Below are positions 1-11,002 of a DNA stretch of 64,000 nucleotides, piece after piece (position 1 is the stretch's first letter; every line of letters starts with the position of its first letter). A model generated the notes under the pieces. The model was not told the origin of the DNA, searched no databases, and saw only the letters and a list, made by a program, of their open reading frames with translations. The DNA lies in NCBI GenBank assembly GCA_905331475.1, contig CAJNYU010000833.1, forward strand, positions 1 through 64,000, read 5' to 3'. The stretch comes from Rotaria socialis (Eukaryota; Rotifera; Eurotatoria; Philodinida; Philodinidae). The translations under genes were made by a program, and so were the position numbers.

Positions 1-29
1 AACACCTATAACTTCAGTCAGTAGTGTCA

Positions 30-1697
30 TTCAATTACAAAAACCATTAGCAAAAGCTACCGGTAATCAAGGCAGCACGAAACGAAAACGGAAACAATGG
101 TCTATTAAAGAAAAATTATCGACTTTGAATAGCTTTGAAAATAAAATCTTGGTAATAAACAGCTTACTGCTCATCAACATGGTTGTTCACGATATCAATT
201 GTCACAATGGATTAAAGGAAAAATGGAACTTGAAACACTGTCCAAGCTCAAGCATGACAAGAATAACTGATATTTTTTGATCAGCTAATCTTTCAATCTA
301 GGTGAAATTTATATTATCTTATTCAGAACAAGGGAAAAAATACAGATACTTGCTGAATATTTTACTGTCTATTTTAAAAAGTAATTATACATTTTAGGTA
401 AAAAACGCAAACATTTCAGTGGTGGTGGTGTAAAAATTAAGTTCGTTGACCTTGATCGTCGATTGTTATTATGATTTCCAGAGAAACAAACATTTATTGA
501 TCCAAAAGCTGTTGCTACAACTGGTACAACAACAACAGCAACAATAAGACGTGAGAAGGTAACATTTCGTCAATTATAACGGCAAGGTAAATTATTAAGT
601 GTGGAATTAAAACATCCTTGTCAAAGTACGAAATGGTTTGGGAGATTCATGCGCTGTCATCGTTTATCACTTCAAAACCCGAAAAGAAATCAAAAAGTTT
701 CATTGTCCGATACATATCCACTTATAAACAATTTCTATGATTATATTCGTCGAGCAAGTCAATGGGCACCAAGCCGTGGACCTATGGGAGCATCCCTTCC
801 ACGAGATGTATGCAACATTGACGAAAGTCCATTAAGTTTATTTGGAGATCAATCGAGATGATCGATAAATGATGCCAATACATCCAATGATATTGAAGGT
901 TATATTAGTAATAAACGGTTCGCTACTGTTATATTAACAATTTTTGGTTCAGATAATACACGAGTTGGTCCGGTATTAATTTCTAAAGGAAAAGAGCAGG
1001 CGTCGAGTATTGAGAAACTGCAATATGCTAATGGTGTTAAAGTGTATTTTACTCCGAAGGCTGTTAACAATCGTATTACAATGGATAAGTAAGTTAAAGA
1101 GCGAATAAAAAGATATCAACTGAAATTAAGGATGTGATGAAAAATATATTAATTCTTTTTTTTTCCAGATACATGGAATATTGGATGCCAAAGGTCAATG
1201 ACAAGAATCCGAAATTATTTATTTCTGACAGTTCAAATACACATTTTGATCACCAGTCAATTCGATTATTACGAAAGAAACAAATTGTTGTTGCCATAAT
1301 ACCGAAGGGGTGTACTATGTATATTCAAGCACTCGATGTTTATGTGTTTTCAATATTTAAAAAACATTACTATGATTGCTCAGAAGAGTATATTGAGAAA
1401 GCATGTGGTCGCTTGAATGTCAAGCTCACTGCATCAAAATCAAGAGTTTTATGTACACGACTTACTTTGATTGCATGGAAAAGAACACTTTCTTCTATTG
1501 ATTTTAGTAAAAGTTTTCGTGAAATTGGGTATACATGGGCCGATCATGTTACACCAATAAAGCTTCATACTCTTCCTGGATATATGTACGATCCGAGTGA
1601 TTGTAACTTGACTTGTTCAATCGAAGAAAATGAGATAGATTTTAGTATTTCTAGCAAAATAGCTAAAAAGCAATTGAAGTTGACTGACTTTCGGTGA
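30..1697 (+). pseudogene. Degenerate pogo/Tigger-like DDE transposase
   Basis: Remnant of a pogo-superfamily transposase. Pieces read in order: a helix-turn-helix around 90-285 (GCSRYQLSQWIKGKME, shifted relative to the residues before it), a second DNA-binding segment around 545-690 (KWFGRFMRCHRLSLQ, CENP-B/Tc5-like), then the catalytic core. The core shows IDESPLSLFGDQ (first Asp near 820), ISDSSNTH (second Asp near 1227) and IQALD (third Asp near 1334), with 35 residues between the last two acidic residues. An intron with good GT-AG ends fits at 1089-1168 and joins MDK to YMEYWMP in frame. An in-frame TGA at 859-861, stops near 280-300 and 580, and frame jumps in the first 600 bases mark it as dead. 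The family call rests on the motifs and their order; the subfamily is uncertain. No terminal inverted repeats were identified. Confidence 0.8.
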
Positions 1698-2632
1698 ACT
1701 ATAATTAAGCAAAGGGTCTAATGTGCGAACGTTAATGTTTTTTATTTTGTATGAAGAATGTTTTTGATTAAAGAAAGAAAAATAAATATATGAATTAACA
1801 TGAAATGAAAAAGAAAATATCAGTTTATAAACCAGTCACAGAGGGCTGTTCACAGCTATCAATAGGTCGAAAAATCTAAATTAAATTAGTCATAGTTCAA
1901 TTTTAAGTTGCTGAGCTACAAAACAAAATTAGTACCTAATTAACTAATTTAAAAAAAAGACGCTTTTACTAGGAAAATCATATTGGAAGACCATCCTGAG
2001 ACGAATGACATGAGTATGGTTCCATTTAAGATTTTAAACTTGCGACTGCGACTAGTGATATCATGTTCAAAGAGCTTCTTTTTGGAGAGGAAAAAGTAAA
2101 TGGGAAACGATGTATTGCTTGACTTCTTGAAAAATGAAGATTTATAACACGGACTTATTCGAAATATAAAATGCATGAAAATTTTTTCTCATTGTTATTT
2201 TGATCACATTTTTAAACACTGATCTTTATTTTGTTGATGTCTATCGATACGCATGATCAAGCAAGAAAATCCATTCCATTCTGTTCTTCGATGAACGAAA
2301 AAGTTGACGGCAAAAACAGAAGGGAAAGAAAATGTATAAATAGAAGAAAGAGAGTGAATTCATTGCATTCGATTCCTCGCTCTTTTCAAGACTGGTTGAC
2401 GAGAAAAGAAAAAAGAATTGATGCAAGTATATATATATACATATAATTAACCGAATGTCTGTGTTACATTCATTATTTTATTGTTTTGTATCAAACGACG
2501 ATCTGTTCATAGACGTAAGTAAAATACAATGTACAATATACGAAACAGGACGCTGATAAAAGAGACTAATCTTTAAAATAATGCTAAGAGAATTACTGTA
2601 GAGTAATTGAGGAAGACTGATGTTCAATGAAA
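1698..2632. other. AT-rich intergenic stretch
   Basis: No convincing coding sequence was seen on either strand. Short ORFs are lysine/phenylalanine-rich and have no splice context. Confidence 0.6.
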
Positions 2633-3754
2633 TACACTGTAAAAAACAATTCGTAGATTAAGAAACCCTAGTATTTTCGGAAAATTTTCCTAAACCCTTT
2701 AAGGGTTTTTGAGAAAAAGGGTATTTTAAATGAAAAAAGGGTTTATGCGGAGAAAAAGAAAGGTTCATCAATATACCCATCACAAAAAACGTTTTGCCTT
2801 GCGTAACTAAGGGTTTATTGCTCTACTCTTACGATCAAGAGTTAATTATTGTAACTTTTCAACAAAGCGCTCTCTCACTATCACTTGAAATCTTTTGCTA
2901 CGGTGGTTATTTCCAAAAACAAACATATTTCAATCGAGAAGAATACTATCAATCAATATAAAGTTTTCGAAAATTGAGGAGTTCTAAAAGGAATCAGAAT
3001 ACTAAATCTTTCACAATGTTTTTTTTTAAATTTAGACATTTCTAAGCGTTATTTTTCAGTCCCTAAAGAAAAAAAACTCAGAAAAAATTCTAAAAATTAT
3101 TGAAACTTATTTCAAGGAATTCCTATCAACTAAATAATTTATTAGATATATAATATACTTTTAAATATCGATATATCTGTAATATGAACTATAAAATTTA
3201 AGTGATCTACTTTAATAATATTTTAAGAATATCATTCAATTTCAAATAAATAAGGCGTATAGAAATCTATTATTTCGATTTCTTCATCAAAATAGGAATC
3301 GCCTATTCAGAAGAACATTGTTTAATTTAAGAGTACATTTCATACTATGCAACTTGAGCGCGAATCTGATCGAATGAATAACAAGTTAGGCAATCATGGA
3401 TTATGTCATATGTTCGAATCCAGGTGACAACAGTAAGTACATCACTTAATTAATTATAAATCTATGAAAGTATATATACACGATCTGAAACGCAAACTGA
3501 ATTGGAATAATAGAAAAATAATGATTGTGTAACATCTAAAACACTTTTTTTTAAATAACCTTTAGATGTTTGTCTCACTAGAAAACTTATTTAAAAGGGT
3601 TTATTAAAGGATTTATGGCAATTTCACATACGGAAAAAATGGTTTATGAAAGGGTTTAGGATAGTTTTAAATACGGTAAAAAGGGTTCATTATACGTTGC
3701 ACTTTCATCAACTCTTTTTGGATTTATTATTCTACGAATTTTTTTTACAGTGTA
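2633..3754. mobile_element. Non-autonomous element with terminal inverted repeats
   Basis: The left end reads TACACTGTAAAAAACAATTC and continues GTAGA; the right end at 3732-3754 is its reverse complement apart from a small indel. This gives terminal inverted repeats of about 25 bp flanked by TA, as expected for a Tc1/mariner-type target. The interior has no ORF and is full of variants of the word AAAGGGTTT (for example around 2690-2760 and 3595-3690). A diverged copy of its right end recurs at about 3925-4020. It is read as a MITE-like element; the superfamily is inferred only from the TA boundary. Confidence 0.65.
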
Positions 3755-3770
3755 TGGATCAGAGGATCTG

Positions 3771-3850
3771 GGTGTGGGGTGTGGGGTGTGGGTGCGAGGA
3801 GCTGGTTGTGAGTTGTTATTGTTCTGCTGTACATCCACCCACACCCACCC
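3771..3850. repeat. Head-to-head telomere-like TGTGGG tract
   Basis: A G-rich run with units TGTGGGG, TGTGGGG, TGTGGG lies at 3771-3796. A C-rich run of the complementary type (CCACCCACACCCACCC) follows at 3835-3850, so the two face each other across about 38 bp. I recall TGTGGG as the bdelloid telomere repeat; a chance G/T-rich microsatellite is the alternative. Confidence 0.45.
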
Positions 3851-4110
3851 TTGTAATACATGATAAACCATTTTTCCAGATCATAAACCGAAAAACCGTT
3901 TATTATCTTCGTCATATACGGAAGAAAAGGGTTTGTGTCCCGTTGCACATTCATAAACTCTTTTTTTGCTAAATATCCTATCAAAAACGCTTTTTTCGTT
4001 TATTATTCTGCGGATTTTGTTTTGGGAAACTGGAACTTGGGCAACTAGAATTTCGACACCGGAATTTGGATAAATGTCCAATTGTACCAGAAATTGGACA
4101 ATACACATCA

Positions 4111-4372
4111 TACTCGGGAAAAAAAATAACACCACACGGAACCAAAAATTTTTCGTCCTCAGTGCGATACTCATAAAAGGTTTCGAATTTTATCACTGAA
4201 CCTAAAAAGGGTTTCGAACTCTGAAACGAATTTTGAATCATTTTTAGGTTTCGTAGGTTTTCCACAGCGCCTTCGAAAAAGTTTCCTGGACTATTGATAA
4301 TCGTTTTGAGATTATCTTGGGGTTTTAAGTTCGTTTCAAAAACGGTTCCGTGTGGTGTTTTTTTCCAGTGTA
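4111..4372. mobile_element. Short MITE with about 30-bp terminal inverted repeats
   Basis: The left arm 4111-4143 ends in ACACCACACGGAACC, and the right arm 4343-4372 carries the reverse complement GGTTCCGTGTGGTGT. Outside these both arms have an A/T run and a TA boundary. The interior contains smaller inverted words around GGTTTCGAA and no ORF. It lies directly beyond the larger element ending at 3754 and may be a relative or a later insertion. Confidence 0.6.
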
Positions 4373-4719
4373 ATTGAAATTAATATGTTTCGTTGAAATA
4401 CACATTCATACATTTGTCAGTGAATAGAAAGCAAAGAAGTACTATGTTATTATACAAAGTTTCACATGAAAAAGCTTGTTAGCGCCGCCCCTTTGGGGCT
4501 AAAATATGGAATTCACATATATCCCTTCGGCTTACTAAAATAATTCAAAATAGTTCATCTGAAAAATCTACCCTGATTTCCAAAACCTATAATTAGGTCA
4601 TTGCCTATTTGCTTATGTCTGTAATCGAGTATTAATTGTTAGCTCGTATATTTAATAATGACAAATACTATTTTCTATGGTCTGTAATAGGGAGGGGCTG
4701 AGGAGCCGCAAAAATCTCG

Positions 4720-5420
4720 CTTTTAAACTTACACTCACCATTTTCTTCGAAAATATATGTGAGTTCCCCAAAATAGCATCGCTGTTGATTTGTTGGCTTT
4801 TCTAGACTCTTTTTGTAATTTTCTACTTCTGGTGGTGTCCAATCAAAAAATTCATTCAAAGCCAATGGAAATGTTTGAGATTTTTCCCGATTCTATTGTA
4901 GAACAAATTGGACATTTTCTTGAAAGATTTGATTACATTGCTTTTCTTCTTCTACAATTTTATCTACAGCAGCTCATAGAAATAAATAGGTATAACTTAC
5001 GAGAGGACGAATATGTACGTTGGTATTTGGTTTTGGAAAATCGCCATGCTTAAAAGAAACACTGTAGTATTGAGATTTGTTGTTCCACTCGATTTGTAGC
5101 TGACGGCCTCATCTAAACTTTCTACATACGCTTGCAGATCTATTGTATGTCCTGGAATTGATTCAATGCTACATGTTTGATCAAGCTACAATCACCCATT
5201 AAGCTAAACAAATAAATCCTTCATCACTGGATTTAATAATATCAGTATGAACTTGTGAGCTTGTATTCAAAAATATGATTACTGTGTTGGTCAATATAAA
5301 CATAGCTCAAAACTTTCTATTCTTCTTTGTAGCATCCTTTAACTTTGTCCAGGTGTGAGTATGATACTAGTTGCCATGATTTGTTTCGGTGAAGATACAA
5401 TGGTAATAGTGCATGAAACT
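4720..5420 (-). pseudogene. Decayed gene, family not recognised
   Basis: The minus strand carries protein-like segments interrupted by stops and frame changes. Reading downward from 5420 there is an exon beginning LDQTCSIESIPGHTIDLQ (about 5180-5090) followed by a frame change into NNKSQYYSVSFKHGDFPKP. A clean splice pair then follows (donor GTAAGTTATACC, acceptor CTGTAG), leading to DKIVEEEKQCNQIFQ. One in-frame TAG precedes LNEFFDWTPPEVENYK and RCYFGELTYIFEENGE, which ends at a GTGAGT donor near 4732. Codon use resembles the other genes here. I cannot name the family. More minus-strand protein-like sequence may extend to about 5750. Confidence 0.4.
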
Positions 5421-6657
5421 ATCGACGATGGAATGAACAACAAGAAGAAGATAAAAACCTAATACTTGAGTGATCAATGTTTTTCAAACCATAAAGAATT
5501 GCTTTTCTGTTGTAATTTATAGATTCCATTCATTCTATGATATTGGTATAGAAAGTTGTCTGCTAAACAACATCAACAAACGATTAGACGATAGCTTCAG
5601 GAATCATAAAACGAACCGTAACGGTGACCATCAATTGAGCCAAATATTTTATCAAAACCAGTATGACACTAGAGGGTGTAGATGTGGTACATCTATTCAT
5701 TGCCACCCACGCTATAATCCCGTGCACAAATCATTGTAAGTGAATTGAAACAGGAGCGAATTCATACAAAACTACTAGAAAGTATACAGAAAAAATGGGA
5801 AAAGAAATAGATTGAGTTTCGTATCCTCATTATTCTAGAATTCCATTCGTTATAATAGCAATGATTCTTGAAAATTATATCGATTTCATAAATTGCAGCT
5901 TTTCTTACATTGCCCGAATAGATTACATTGAAGCATTTAAAATGAAACAGCATTTGTTTGTTTGTTTCTGTGAAAAGTGTAATTGTCAAGGGAGAAACAG
6001 CAGACTCTACCTAAGTGGAATCAAACCGAGCAGGAAAAAGCGCTACTTCCGTACTCCAATTTTTTTTGAAGTACAAGGGAAGGACGTGAAGTACGAAAAT
6101 CGCGCTTTTCCCTCTATGATTACAAGTCTGATATAAGATTAGTGCAAAATATTAACAGTAGACCATAACATAGGAATCATTAATTTAGTGAGATGTCGTC
6201 TTTTGCGTTGCACAATATTTTGAGAAATTCTCCATTAAAACTAGAGATGCAAAGTTGAACTTTTAACTAATCACAAAAAATTGGATGTATATAGGCGATC
6301 TCCTTACAAGTTATTCACAAAATAATTTTCAAAAAGTTCTGCTATCCTTCATACTATAATCGAAAGTTCTCGAAAATAACTAGCGATAGACGATTTAATT
6401 TTTGACTATGGTCATAGAACTCTGGGAAAGATGTGTGTATAGAGTATTGATCGTTCACAACAAACAACGATTTGCTTCTGTTTTTTCAGAACGTCATCAT
6501 TTTGAATAACGTTGTTTATATCGTCGAAGTTGATATTTAGAAAATGTTTCAGGAAATTAATGATTGATGGCAAGATTTTTGAATACATATGGAGCGATGA
6601 ATAAATTGAAGCTGGCATCAGTCAACATATGATTCTCTATGATAGTTGTAATATCAT
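5421..6657. other. Intergenic, no supported gene
   Basis: Several short ORFs occur on both strands. The minus strand around 5560-5750 (FVHGIIAWVAMNRC, IKYLAQLMVTVRFMI) looks protein-like but has stops and may belong to the decayed gene to its left. Nothing else is supported. Confidence 0.4.
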
Positions 6658-6900
6658 TATTGTGCCGATATTGATGGTACGCTTCGATGATTCTCCTTCT
6701 TCCTCCTTCTGTTCTTCTGCCATTGTTCCAATATCTCTCTCTCTCTCTCCTATTTCTCCCCTATATATTACGTGTGTTATGTATGAAATTGTTACACTCT
6801 GGATATCTTACGAAGCGAATACACATCATTACCGAGAATGGCTGTAAGCTACTCTACCTATATCCAGCTTGTCGTAATACATCAACTAGCAAGGGTCATA
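6658..6900 (+). repeat. Direct repeat copy A (partner 8457-8660)
   Basis: It starts GTGCCGATATTGATGG and runs through a CT-rich stretch and the sequence TACGTGTGTTATGTATGAA into the ORF at 6783. The partner has the same order with small indels, so both upstream region and coding start were duplicated together. Confidence 0.7.
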
Positions 6901-7064
6901 TTTATCGTTACGTGGCAACTCTGGCAGACCTCGATCATTACATCTGGACCTTGACTATTGAACCTTTGAAAATTCTGAACGCAATTGATTTATGCCCAAA
7001 TCAACAACAACTCAACATCATGAACAATTATTGGACAATACAATTCAACAGCAACGGACGGTAA
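6783..7064 (+). CDS. Short ORF or exon, copy A of a local duplication
   Basis: A 93-residue ORF beginning MKLLHSGYLTKRIHII. No known domain was recognised and there is no signal peptide or membrane segment. Its first 32 codons and about 125 bp upstream are repeated 1.77 kb downstream (ORF at 8549). Between the copies the frame is preserved and about half of the codon differences are synonymous, which suggests that at least this part was once translated. The ORF ends ...NSNGR; a GTAATA donor overlaps the last codon, so it may instead be a first exon with unseen downstream exons. The C-terminal half (YRYVATLADLDHYIWT) has no counterpart in copy B. Confidence 0.4.
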   Translation: MKLLHSGYLTKRIHIITENGCKLLYLYPACRNTSTSKGHIYRYVATLADLDHYIWTLTIEPLKILNAIDLCPNQQQLNIMNNYWTIQFNSNGR

Positions 7065-8456
7065 TAAATAATGAGAAAAAGAATGAATGAGTGAGAGAAT
7101 ACCGGTTGAAAGATATGGCGCTGTCGACAGACTGTAGCACTGATCTTGTTGCGGTACGAAGCAGACGGCAGGGTTACAGAACATCAGTAAACGTACTAGA
7201 GGGCGGTTATATTCTCGGCCGGCAATGCAAGGCATTGACGCACTTTCCTTTGTAACATCTGTACGCTTCATGTTTCTTCTTCTCAAACCTCTTCATCATT
7301 CTTAATTTCAATCATATTTTTTCCGTTCCGATTGTAACAAATTGATGTTGATCACATTGAATACAATTACGTATCGTTCATAAGCAATTTCAATTCTTAG
7401 ATCATCAATATACCATCTGTACAACACCCAGCTGGCTGTTTTCAATGTTCAAATATTCGTCAATGCCAGATACATTAACACTGTTATGAAAAATGTAAAA
7501 ATCTTTTTCGGTCGATTGCCAAGAAGGAATATTTATTTTTCTTGTAGTCGTGTTAAATTAGACGTGCTACTTTTGATAAAATCAAAAATCAAATGTAAAT
7601 TGTTTGTTTTATAAAGAACTAATGTGTGACTAAGTTTTGCCCAAATGGATTATCGTCTAGTGTTCCTTGTTTAGTGCTGAGACACTAATTTCTTTTTCTT
7701 TTGCTATTCGTGACATGTAAAACTAATCTACCTATATAGTTAGAACAAGAAAACGTTCTCGGTATCTTTTATGCACTAGATTAGATTTTCTGTACGCTAT
7801 GAATTAGTAAATTGTTCTCTTCTAATTTCTGTCGAATAATATATTCGAATTTGTTAAGTAACTGATTGATTGCTTAATTGTTTCTAAGAGTTATGTTATC
7901 ATTTTTCGTATGTTCTATATAAATGATATTCTAATGAGATCAATACATGCAAAAATGCGTGATTGATAATGTCTGTATTAAGAATTCTATGAAGCTTCAC
8001 TTGTTAAATTTGTTTCCTGTGTTGTGAAAAATATTGATGTATACTAATTAAAAGAGTTAAAATGATATTTTTATGCAGCTTGTTTCTGTTGTACCATGAT
8101 TTTTGTACGCTATTAATGTAATGCATATTGTAATTGCTTAAAAAATGAAGAAAAAGCGTTCTAAAAAGTTTGTTTGTTGTAAATTGTTCAAATCGTATAT
8201 TATGATAATGCCGTTTGTCTGTGAAAATTGCACCCGAATTGATTGTTATCTATTTTATGTGTTGATCCCGTGCGTATTGCACGTAACTATGAAATAAAGT
8301 TCAAATGATGAACTACTATTATGTTTTTTATTATTATTATGTGTTTGTGTCTTTTCTTCTCCTTTTACTTTTCCTTTTCTTCGGGTGTATCTTTTCGATT
8401 CCCCTTTTTTCATATTGTAAAGACGCTCAGGAGCGCGTCTGATCTGAGTGGAAGGG
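7065..8456. other. AT-rich intergenic stretch
   Basis: No ORF with coding character was seen. This is the spacer between the two repeat copies. Confidence 0.55.
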
Positions 8457-8671
8457 TGTGCCGATATTGATGGCACGCTTCGGTGATTCTCCTTCCTCCT
8501 CCTTCTATTCTCGTTCCTGTCGCCTTCCTATATATACGTGCGTTACGTATGAAGTTGCTACACTCTGGCTATGTGAAGAAGCGAATAAACATCATTATCG
8601 AAAGTGATGGTAAGCTACTTCACCTCTATCCAGTTTGTCATTACGATATAAACCCAGTAGAGTCATATTAA
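8457..8671 (+). pseudogene. Copy B of the duplicated segment, truncated ORF
   Basis: It repeats 6658-6900. The ORF at 8549-8671 begins MKLLHSGYVKKRINII and stops after 40 codons (ending NPVESY), where copy A continues. The upstream TATATACGTGCGTTACGT motif is conserved with copy A. The product is unknown. The shorter length and loss of the C-terminal half suggest a broken paralogue, though a short functional peptide cannot be excluded. Confidence 0.45.
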
Positions 8672-9716
8672 TCGTTACAATTATCACCAAAAACGATTGA
8701 AATTCCTTTTCAATTGAGATAATAATATGAAGGTAAAGTTAGTACCATATTCGATTAAAATTAGCCCATCTGCATTTCAGACAATTTGGTGTGACAGACT
8801 GAATCATATAGTCAAAGAATCGACCCTCGACAATGAATGGTCTCAGAGCGCATCTTCAAATCTGCAGTGATCTAAGCAATGAGACAGCGGTTTTTTAAAC
8901 AATGCACTCCTAGGTATTTATTGCTTTTTAAGTAAAAAAGTAAAGCTTTTGTGTTGTTGTGTTAAACGTCTCTCTATCGAACACAGTCATCGAATTTTAA
9001 TGCAAAAAGTTCACATAATTGATTTACCTCTATTAAGAATTGAGGTCAGTGCAAAAGGACATAATCATCATCAGTTAACTTTACTTTTGTAAATATTGTG
9101 ATTAATTTTAAGCATACCAGAAATAGCATATGACACGATACGCATCACGAAATGAAAAATGCGTTATCCAGTAGAAGTAAACTTTGAAGCACAAAAGTCT
9201 TGTTTACCGTAGATTATGTTTCTATTGCCGCCTAAATTCTTGAATCTATAGATGATTATTCTTGTATAGTATGCTCTGGGTTTTTTTCGTAAAATTTAAC
9301 AATACTTCATAGTGAAATCCAACTATTTATGTTGAAGTGACAATAATTTTTAATACTCATGTTCTATGATTGTAATTCTTTGTAATACAAATTCAACGAA
9401 GCACACCATTCATAAAAATCATCTTTTGAAAGAAATACATTCTTTGTTTTACGATTAAAGTATAGATTTTCAAGTTCCTAATAACAAGTTTTTTATTTCG
9501 AGAGAAGCACTGGTTGGAATCTAACTAAACGTCTGAAAAATGAAATATTAACTATTAGTTATTACAGCGTGTTATCCAATTAATAGTTATTGATAGTTAG
9601 ACATAGACCGGCGTATATAATTACTATATTCAAAATTTAGCAAGAAGATTAAATTAAGAAAATATCACAATAATGTAGTCATTTTTTAACCTGTCACGTA
9701 TCCAAAAGGTACTCTG
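8672..9716. other. Intergenic, nothing recognised
   Basis: AT-rich sequence with no supported coding, RNA or repeat feature. Confidence 0.55.
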
Positions 9717-9724
9717 TATAAAAG
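9717..9724 (+). promoter_or_regulatory. TATA box (TATAAAAG)
   Basis: A canonical TATAAAAG lies about 100 bp upstream of a short ORF and 0.86 kb upstream of the NPF-like precursor. It could start a transcript whose 5' exon is spliced to the acceptor TTGTTTCAG at 10561-10569, just before the NPF-like start codon. This assignment is inferred. Confidence 0.4.
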
Positions 9725-9825
9725 TTCGGTATTACTTGTCATGCAATGATCATAAGCAAGTCACTAACTGGAACTACATCAGAAAACAAAGAGAGTGAAT
9801 ATCTGCGAAGAAGTATTATTAGAAA

Positions 9826-9999
9826 ATGAATGCACCATCAAATGTAATGAAACCAAACGAGTTTGTTGTACTAGAAGACTTAGTTCGACAGTATTTTTTC
9901 ATTGGCAAAGAAGGTCGTGGTAACCTTCTTTTTCTAATCATTTTAAACACATAGTTTTCATCTGCAGGTACTTCGGATCATAATAAGCTGAAGAAATAG
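9826..9999 (+). CDS. Possible tiny two-exon ORF behind a TATA box
   Basis: ATG at 9826. Exon 1 (9826-9919) and exon 2 (9968-9999) are joined by a 48-bp GT-AG intron with a good acceptor (TTTTCATCTGCAG). The predicted 41-residue product contains EDLVRQYFFIGKEGRG and ends HNKLKK. Without splicing the frame stops at a TAG about ten codons into the intron. There is no signal peptide and no recognised family. The YFFIGKEGR segment faintly resembles the C-terminus of NPF peptides such as the precursor just downstream, but this is not enough to call homology. It may simply be 5' UTR of the downstream gene. Confidence 0.25.
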
Positions 10000-10583
10000 A
10001 TGATTTTCTAGTTATTTCCGCTATCTAGCAACTAGTGTTTTGGTATGAAGACGGAATATAAATGCAAAGTGTAAAATACTTATGCACTGTACCAGGCAAG
10101 GAACAAAGTGAATGCCAGGCTTTGTCATATTATCATTTTTAGATTTAAAATCATGTTTTCGCTCTTCGTGTTTTTTCTTATTAAAAAGAAATGACGTCTT
10201 TATTTTAATAAGCAAAAAAATAGAGATGTCGATTAATCATCGGAAAGACAAGTCCTTGTCAGAAGAGGTGCCCTAGCTTTAGATTTCCTGTTATTTAGTT
10301 TTTTGTTTTGCTACGAATGAGCACGCATCTGATAATTTGTCTCGCACCCTAATAGGCATATAGTAATAAGAAAATTTAAAAAAAACATCACAAAGATATC
10401 TGCAATTAGAATAAACTTAACCTTTTCAAGAGTTCTTGTTTGGTCGTAATCAACCAGAGCATTCTCCCCGGTTGTGTAAATATCTCGTTTTACTTTCCTC
10501 TTTTACATATTCTTTTGATTCCATTGAAAAAAAGCATCTCAATTCAAAGGTTTGTTACTCTTGTTTCAGACAATTACCAAACT

Positions 10584-11002
10584 ATGGTTTCCAACGTTAA
10601 AATTGCATTTCTGTTATTTATGATTCTTTTCATTCATGTTGGTCAGGCAGCATTTAGTCGAGTACCACGTAAGTTAGATTTTTAAATATATAAAACAAAA
10701 TCATTTTGCAAGTTTATTCTACTCTAGCACCGCCGATAAGTTCAAAGCCTCTGCTTACAAGAGATGATTTGAAACACTATTTACAAAAAGTATGATAAAA
10801 TATCTTTTGAGTATCCATATAGCATTTCATACATTTTCTGTAGGTGCATGAATATCATTCAATTCTTGGTCGATGGCGTCTTCGACGGGACTTTCATAAA
10901 CATTTATCAACAAATGCTTTGAATGATGGTTTTATGAAATACTATGACAACAAAAATGATCATGTTAAAACGAATTTAAAATTTCCCAAAACATCGAAAT
11001 AA
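10584..11002 (+). CDS. Neuropeptide Y/F-like precursor
   Basis: Exons 10584-10668, 10728-10789 and 10844-11002 join in frame through 59- and 54-bp GT-AG introns and give 101 residues. The N-terminus is a signal peptide (VKIAFLLFMILFIHVGQA, cleavage expected near Ala-Phe). A proline run (RVPPPPISSKP) follows, then the amphipathic helix LTRDDLKHYLQKVHEYHSIL and the tail GRWRLRRD. This matches the NPY/NPF fold layout: N-terminal prolines, a YL-x5-EY helix and a GR-x-R terminus at the exact 17-residue spacing known for invertebrate NPF (which end GRPRFG-KR). Oddly, the Pro is Trp, the Phe is Leu, and the amidation Gly is Arg (CGA; one base from GGA), so a mature peptide would lack C-terminal amide. 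The last 46 residues (after the Arg-Arg) are an unremarkable C-flanking peptide. It would be secreted from neurons or gland cells if active. Poly(A) signals (AATAAA) lie near 11145. The homology is inferred from pattern only. Confidence 0.65.

Noticed and set aside
3646-3984. Overlapping ORFs on both strands across the G/T-rich tract
   Set aside because: They arise from telomere-like and element sequence, have no domain and conflict with each other.
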